Source of the DNA: Artocarpus heterophyllus
Taxonomy: Eukaryota; Streptophyta; Magnoliopsida; Rosales; Moraceae
DNA length: 64,000 nt
Assembly: GCA_025403435.1 (NCBI GenBank)
Contig: CM046354.1
Location: 39,917,041 to 39,981,040, forward strand
Reading direction: 5' to 3'
The notes below the pieces were generated by a model. That model was not told the DNA's origin. It did no database searches and was given only the letters and a program-made list of their open reading frames with translations. Each line of letters starts with the position of its first letter. The first letter of the stretch is position 1. Shown piece after piece: positions 57,776-64,000 of the stretch. A program made the position numbers and the translations under genes.

Positions 57776-59804
57776 GACGAGAACTCCATGATGGTTTCTA
57801 AGAACTAAGAATCTTTTTTTTTTTTGAATTTTATGTTTTTCTATGATTTTACCACTTTATTTACACCACTCTGATTAAAAGTTGAACTTATGAATGAGAT
57901 ATAATACGTGATTGAGTATGATTGAAGACAAATAGGCAGGTGAAGATAGATAAAAACAGATGTGACACTACTGTAAAATTTTTAAATATTTTTACCTGAC
58001 AAGAACTATTCAACTTTTGACAAAATAGGACTAAACCAAAACGTACACAATACATAACATACCTATCAAATAAAATAATGCATATGATAGATAAGATAAA
58101 AAATATTAAAAGCAAAACAGGACAAACTTGGTTATTTAACAAACCCTGTAACAATCACATAAAAACAAAAATCCTTTTTTTATTTTAATTTTTTTGATGA
58201 AAATATATTCGAGAATGAATGAAAACTTAAGTTCATCAAAATGTGTACCAAAAAAATTCCCTACTCAGCTATTTTAAGATTTTTTTCATTAAAACCAAAT
58301 TCACATCTCAAATAAATTCTCAACAATTTTTTAAGAAAACAAAAATGCACAAAAAACTAAAAATATTTTATAGATTTTGTTTAGAACTAGATGGAATAGG
58401 AGACTGTTTCCCATCTAACTTTCCTACATTCTTTTTCTGCATGAAATTGAAACTAAGGGCTATGAATCGCTCCTTGAATATATCTACTAGACCTAAGACT
58501 TTTTGATTTACACTTACGCTCACAATTTTGATGAGAACACTTAGGACACTAAGATACTATAGCTCAGGCTCTTCTTTTCCTAGCACATACACTTGTGCTC
58601 ATTTCAAGTAGACCTTTATTGGTAACATCACTAGGATGAACTAGATCTTCTATATACATTTTGATCTCAGTTAGAAGTTCAAAACAAGAAACAACTCATA
58701 GACGAGTGATTCGAGTTTTGTATTTTTGCTTGATTTTTTTGTAAGGGGAAGAAAAGTATTTCTTCAAGTGATTGTATTTAGGATCTCTGATAAGAGAAAG
58801 AAATATGAGATTCTTGAGAGTGGATTGAGAGCATTGAGAGAGATTTCTGAGTGCTTTGAGTGGATCTGAGAGTGTTTTAAGAGAGTATTGAAAAGATTTT
58901 GTAGGATTAAGAGAGAAAAGTTGAAAAATTTTCAAGAAAATTGTTTAAAGATCGAAGAACTTTGAAGGTTTTCTATAAATTTCTAGGGAAAGCTTTCAAG
59001 ATCTAGAAAGAAAGCAGAGAGAATTCGAGTGCTTAGAGAGAAAGAAAATTTAAAGAGAGAAAGATGAAAGAATTCTAAGTTTTAGTGTATAGTGAACGGT
59101 TTTATAGACAAAGAATACGACACTATTTAGACATGCAGAAACTGTATAAATACGTGTGAAAGTTATTCTGGGTTGGACCAAATAGCACTTGGGCTAAGTG
59201 ATCTAAAAATCTAAAATGATGAAAAGAAACAAATAATAACACTTATTTATAAAGAAAGTGAAAAAGTTTTGTAATTTTAAATTTTAAATTTTTTTCTATT
59301 TTAAACATTTTTTATTTTTTTTTCTGTTTTTATATTTTTTTTAAAAAAATTCTAAAAATAAAAAATTCTTTTTTCTCATTTCTTTAAAATGCGTATCTGG
59401 TGGGCGTTGATACATAGTACGAACTAATCCTAATGACTTCAACCTCCATCACTTAGCCACTTTAATGAATTTTTGAAATTATTTTTCTAAAATTTAAGAA
59501 AACATAGTAAATAGAAATACAACACACCAAAGCAAAGTTACAAAAATATAGAAACAAGAATGAAAACATAATGCAAACACTAATCTAAGATTATAACGTC
59601 ATCTTTAGAATCTGAATCAACAAGATTGATTATTGGTGGAAAATTACTTGGCCTACGTCTTCCAAGAAGGTAACAGTCCTAAAATTTAAGTTGCCCATTG
59701 CTTCAAAAAATCTTTTCTCAAACTCTTTTTCATCCATAGGTTCATCTTCAAAGACCTTTTTTTTTTTCCAAAATTAGATTTCCAAATGTTACTTTCTTTG
59801 AAAA
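57776..59804. other. spacer with possible minus-strand promoter and short Cys-rich frame
   Basis: Mostly AT-rich. On the minus strand, TATAAAA at 59100-59106 is followed by a long CT-rich, leader-like stretch (59080-58700). Then comes a short frame from about 58660 (MYIEDLVHPSDV..) with a stop, and in another frame a cysteine-rich run CPKCSHQNCERKC near 58510-58555. I recognise no family for it. Nothing supported on the plus strand. Confidence 0.35.
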
Positions 59805-60234
59805 TCAAATTTTCATTTCAAAGGTTTCATCAGTTAAAACATGCATGGGATGGTTTTGAACTTTCCATGGGACATTTGAATCAAAAGTATTGACCAAGTC
59901 AATTAAGGGATCAGGTAGTTCAATAGATGTTCCATATGTTCTTTCCTCAACGAAATTTACCACACACTTGCCAGCAGGAGGTTGGGCCATGTTAAACACG
60001 TTGAATTCTGAGGTCATATTTTCAAAAGACAATTTTTGAACTCCATTTCTACAATTAATCTAAGCAATGGAAGTTGCAAAAAATAAACAACCTAAAAGGA
60101 TAGGGATTTGAACATTTGAATTGACAACATGTTGTGTATCTAAAAGAATAAAGTCTACTAGGTAGCAAAACTTATCAATTTGAACTAACACATCCTTAAC
60201 AACTCCTGTTGAAATTTTCACAAAACGATAAGCT
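59805..60234 (-). pseudogene. second gypsy element, protease-region fragment (Athila/Tat-like)
   Basis: Minus strand. 60040-60230 translates to KISTGVVKDVLVQIDKFCYLVDFILLD, then IPILLGCLFFATS, the retropepsin segment ending in the conserved ILGRPFLAT-type motif. The adjoining open frame 59805-60032 (LSFENMTSEFNVFNMAQ) is the linker that follows it in Athila/Tat-type elements. RT, RNase H and integrase are not seen to the left. Cut on the right by the copia LTR at 60235. It differs from the chromovirus at 52531-53660. Confidence 0.68.
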
Positions 60235-62175
60235 TGTTAGACATAGGTGCCTTAAGGAGTAAAATGTTGTAATATGTTTTTGGAGACATTTTTATCAATA
60301 AAGAGATTATTCATTGTTAATATACCAAATGTTGTCCTCTTTATGTTCATTTCTTTTGAATGTATGATAAGCAAACAAAAGTCTAAGACTATCGGTCTAA
60401 ACCTTTAAGAATCATACATATGATGGACAAATTATGCAAAAGACATGAATCTTAAAGGTGATGGGCTAAATCATAAGATCCGCAATCGAGAAAGTCAAGT
60501 TGGGTACTTTTTCATGCTAAGATTGTTATGTTGTCTACATTCCTAATAGAAGATGGCTTGTCTTGGTCGTCAAAGTGGGACTCCATGAGTAGAAACATTG
60601 GTGCATTGTCATAGGTGACTATGTATTGGATCAGGACATAAATTGAATTGATATAGGTTAAGTATTTCTTTTGTACAAATTAATTCACTTTAGACAATCA
60701 TATGTGTTGTGTCTTAATCCTGAAATGACTAATGGGTCCATATTCTTGACTTATGTCTTTTGATGTACCAAAAGTTGACATCCTGACTTTATGATGGTAC
60801 ATATACCAATACGTTGGAGACATGACTTTTGATTGTAGACTTGTTATTCATAGATATGGAATCCATAGCTCTTTTTGTAGAGTTAATGATATTCTCTTAT
60901 ATGCATTATTCTATAATCAGAAGACTAAAGTGCTTAACTATTTAGATACATAGGTATAACCAAATGACATACTATATTTGGATAGTAAGTATGCCAATGG
61001 TGAGATAATAGAATGTAAGATAAAAATAATCAGGAAGGTAAAATGAAATTTTTTCTTAAGTTGATTTTGAATATCCTATGGGAATATGATACATTATGAT
61101 ATGTCATAAACGGTTAGCTTACTTGCAGCTTTGTAGTTTTATATAGTTTGAAAGTGCAGCTCTAAGCTTTTAGTGAAGTAGCATTGAGTTGATAATTATA
61201 AAATATGTATCTAGGATATTGTATTTTATAATTATACGAGCTTGAACTATATATGTCCATCGGGTCCCCTTTGCTAGATCATACTAAATCCTGTAACGAT
61301 ACGGAATGTTTTTCCTATATATTGGTGACTTATGTTAAATTATTAGATTGGCTGAAATTTAATAAGACTGCATAATTCATCTTAGTTTATCGGTTGAATT
61401 AATTTTTGTGAATTAATTCAAGATAAACATGTTGAATTATTTGGATAATATTTTATTTTCTATGAGATTATCTAGATATGACTCTTTTGATCATATAACT
61501 TTTCTATTAGGTCATTTGAATTAAAACTGAGCCTCTATCTAAGAATTTTGGGTGGAAAATAAGATATTCTTAGGGATTAAATTATCGCAAGTTTGGTAGG
61601 CTGATGCGTTAGCTCGGCTTGCTGAAGGAGTAAGTTTAGCGGGCCGATCTCTCAAATCAGCGTCTAATCATGCGATAATCTATTTATGTGTTACAAATGC
61701 AATTTTCATCAGATGTTGATCTAGATTCAAATTTTGAGGCCTTATCTGATAGGGATTAACCATAGATTTTACCACTATAAGAAGTGGTGAGCTTTCTTAG
61801 TTATGTAGATCAGTTGAGAAGTATAGAGTGAGTATTCTTCTTTAAGAAACTCTGAAACTCCTTGGAAGATACTGTTTAACATCACGAACTTTAGGTCTAG
61901 GTTTTCTCAAGTGGTTGGAAGGAGAGTCACCGAAGAAAGAGGTATACGACATGTGACCACCTATACTCCGATTGTAGATAGACATAGCAAAGAAGACCAA
62001 TTGGTTAAGGCTCTTCTGGAACGTCCTTCTCTACACGGATTTGAGCCTACTTTTGTTTACAAAAGTTTAGTAAGATCTGTGATTAATTTATATATATAGC
62101 ATGTCTAACTTGTGTTTTGAAAAATACTCTGATTTTAAAATTTCTAAATTTAACTACATACTCATTTTTCCAGCA
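60235..62175 (+). repeat. element D 5' LTR
   Basis: 1941 bp, TGTTAGACATAGG to TTTCCAGCA. Collinear with the other LTRs with many substitutions. The palindrome array near 61589-61665 is reduced to remnants such as CGGCTTGCTG and GCGGGCCGA. Confidence 0.88.
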
Positions 62176-63354
62176 ATTGATATCAAAGCCAATATTTTTA
62201 TGTTGATTTTCCAGTTTGTGATCTTGCTATGTACATGAATCATGTGATCTTATTCTCTCTTATGCTTGAATTTAATTTTTTAGAGAGTTGGCACTTTAGG
62301 TTTACTATATAATTAAATGTTGTCATGTGATTATATGGCGAATGTTTATTAATTAATTGTGGTTGATTAAATTATTATTTCATTAATTAATTAATTTTAC
62401 CTATTATGGTTCCTTAAAGGTTAGAATGTATATCTAGGTTTTTCTTATAATTAGATGGCGGTCTATCAACATTGTCTTGGCATTACTATTTAAATTTTAA
62501 ATTTATAAGAAATTTTGTAATTAAATAATCTTTCAAAGTGAAGATGAATCTAGAAGATGGAGATGATAGGAGTTCAACTAATTTTCCCGAGTTTCTAAAT
62601 TTTTATGTTTTTGAATTGTTGAGAGTAAGATTGAAAATCTACTAAAAATTGTTTTCCAGAAAAACATGAATTCAACTCGGTTGGTAGGCATAACCTTTAA
62701 GTTCAACATGCTGATAGTTGCAGACCTTCAAGTCGAACTCCTTATTTGGTAGGTCGTCTGCAGGGCATAATTCTTTTAGCTTTGGCTGCAAGCCAAACCC
62801 TTAGGTTTGGTAGGCTGATGGTTGTGATTGGTAGGCCAAAGATCAAGTTTGGCAAACCAGTAGAGAGCTTTATGTTTTCTAAAAAGGTGCATTTTCTAGA
62901 ATAGTTTTTATTTTATTTTTGAGGAAGTTCTGAGAAACATGAAATTTTATAATGATTGGAAAAATAAAACATTTGATCCATAAGGGATTAAAGAATTGAA
63001 GATGGATGCCATATGAAGAAGGATACAACTTAAAGATACAAGGATGAAGAATTGATAATATATTTCGATTGATCTTCTGTAATCTTTATTTTTCTTTTCT
63101 CTTGGATGGAACCATGATATTATGGCTATTCATTTATTATTATTTTGCTTGTGGCTTTGCATGTTGCTTTGCTTGTCTGCATTATAATTTGATTTTCCAT
63201 ATATGTTGATAACATGTTATGTAGAATATGGAGTGCCACTCATTAAAAATTGTTTATGCAACCTAACAAAAAACCTTGGTTTTTAGAATATTGAGTGAGA
63301 AAAGGCTTTCAAAGAAAAGACATATGGCCTCCATCATTAGTCCATAGGTAGCGC
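62176..63354 (+). other. element D leader fragment with decayed primer-binding site
   Basis: The primer-binding site at 62178-62189 reads TGATATCAAAGC, two changes from consensus. The leader palindrome array (about 62678-62870) has lost most CpGs. It ends within the stretch equivalent to 33930 in element B. Confidence 0.82.
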
Positions 63355-64000
63355 TGTTGGAAAAACAACATGTAGTTGAAATTTAAAAATTTTAAACCAG
63401 AGTATTTTCCAGAACAGAAGTTTGACACGCTATATGCGTAAATTAACCAGATCTTGCTAACCTTGTATGCTGAAGAGCTCCTGTAATCTGTGAAAAGAAG
63501 GGAGTTCCAAAAGAGCCTCAACCAACTAGTCTTCTTTGCTATTCTTTATCTACAATCTGACTATCTGTGGGCACATCTAGTACAACTCTTCCCTATGACT
63601 CTCCTTCAAACCAATTGAGAAAAACTCAAAACTACTGTTTGTGATTTGTGAACAATAGCTCTTCAAGGGAGTTTCATAGACTCACAAACTAGAGTGCTCA
63701 CTCTTGATTTCTCAACTAATCTAAATAACTATAACAACTCACTCCTTATTTATAGAGGTTAGATGCAGGGGTTAGTCCTTATCAGATAAGGCCTAAAAAA
63801 TTTGAATTTGGATCAATATCTAATAAAATTGCATAAAAAATGCGTGATTAGAATATCGTTTGGTCGATAGGCTGAACTAGCAGATCGGCCTGCCGAACTT
63901 CCTCCATCAGCAGGCCAAACCTGAAGATCGGCCTACCAAACTTATGATAAATGATCCCTGTAAAACTTTTATTTCCCACCCAAGGTTCTTTGGATAAAGC
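63355..64000 (-). repeat. family-1 LTR, minus strand, cut by window end
   Basis: Starts TGTTGGAAAAACAAC and follows the inner end of the minus-strand family LTR, through a decayed palindrome array (about 63863-63940), to the window end. It inserted in element D's leader; the opposite end and target duplication are not visible. Confidence 0.88.

Larger units (their letters stand above)
60235..63354 (+). mobile_element. copia family-1 element D, 5' part, strongly decayed
   Basis: Plus strand: 5' LTR 60235-62175, primer-binding site, and about 1.18 kb of leader. The leader is interrupted at 63354, before gag, by a minus-strand LTR. The left flank is AAGCT; the right end is beyond the window. 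It is the most diverged family-1 copy here. Confidence 0.88.

Noticed and set aside
58696..58935. 79-residue frame rich in Ser/Leu
   Set aside because: Translation of the CT-rich leader-like stretch; repetitive and without a recognisable family.

Overview
This window is plant nuclear DNA made almost wholly of nested LTR retrotransposons. The signs are AT-rich sequence, Ty1/copia elements primed by initiator tRNA-Met, a chromovirus-type Ty3/gypsy element, and a decayed plant LOG (cytokinin-activating) gene copy. No rRNA, tRNA or CRISPR locus is visible, and no intact host gene. The two intact long reading frames are retrotransposon polyproteins. I cannot name the species.

Layout. (1) 1-4012: minus-strand remnant of the dominant copia family ('family 1': LTR about 2.03 kb, element about 9.7 kb). 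It is interrupted by a fold-back block (1979-4012). (2) 4013-6062: minus-strand pol fragment of an unrelated copia. (3) 6063-53660: one minus-strand gypsy chromovirus split into pieces: 3' LTR 6063-9960, integrase 9961-10974 and 20690-21029, RNase H/RT 40414-42070, protease/gag 52531-53660. Three family-1 copia insertions split it, each with a perfect 5-bp target duplication: A (10975-20689, GTCAT), B (21030-40413, TAAAC) and C (42071-52530, TTGAT). (4) B is on the plus strand with an intact polyprotein. A second intact copy, N (22827-32499, minus strand), sits inside B's 5' LTR, giving two nearly identical elements head to head. (5) 53661-60234: AT-rich sequence with a second, minus-strand gypsy remnant (Athila/Tat-like protease region and a 3'-end-like purine tract) and, between them on the same strand, an intronless degraded LOG gene copy. 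(6) 60235-64000: a decayed plus-strand family-1 copy (D) cut by another minus-strand family-1 LTR running off the window.

Relative age follows from nesting: gypsy first, then A, B and C, then N inside B. N's LTRs are equal in length (2025 bp) with no difference seen by eye, B's LTRs differ at a dozen or more sites, and A, C and D are full of stops.

The most unusual signal is in family 1. Its LTRs, upstream of the TATA box, and its roughly 1.65-kb untranslated leader carry GC-rich near-palindromes (core CGGC-NN-GCCG) spaced 21-22 bp apart: four in the young LTRs and 4+4 in the leader with a fixed 39-bp step. The spacing survives in old copies whose sequence has decayed. The leader also has four spaced copies of the palindromic octamer CCCCTAGG. 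The B/N inverted pair, with B's promoter aimed into N antisense, is arranged like a natural trigger of RNA silencing.
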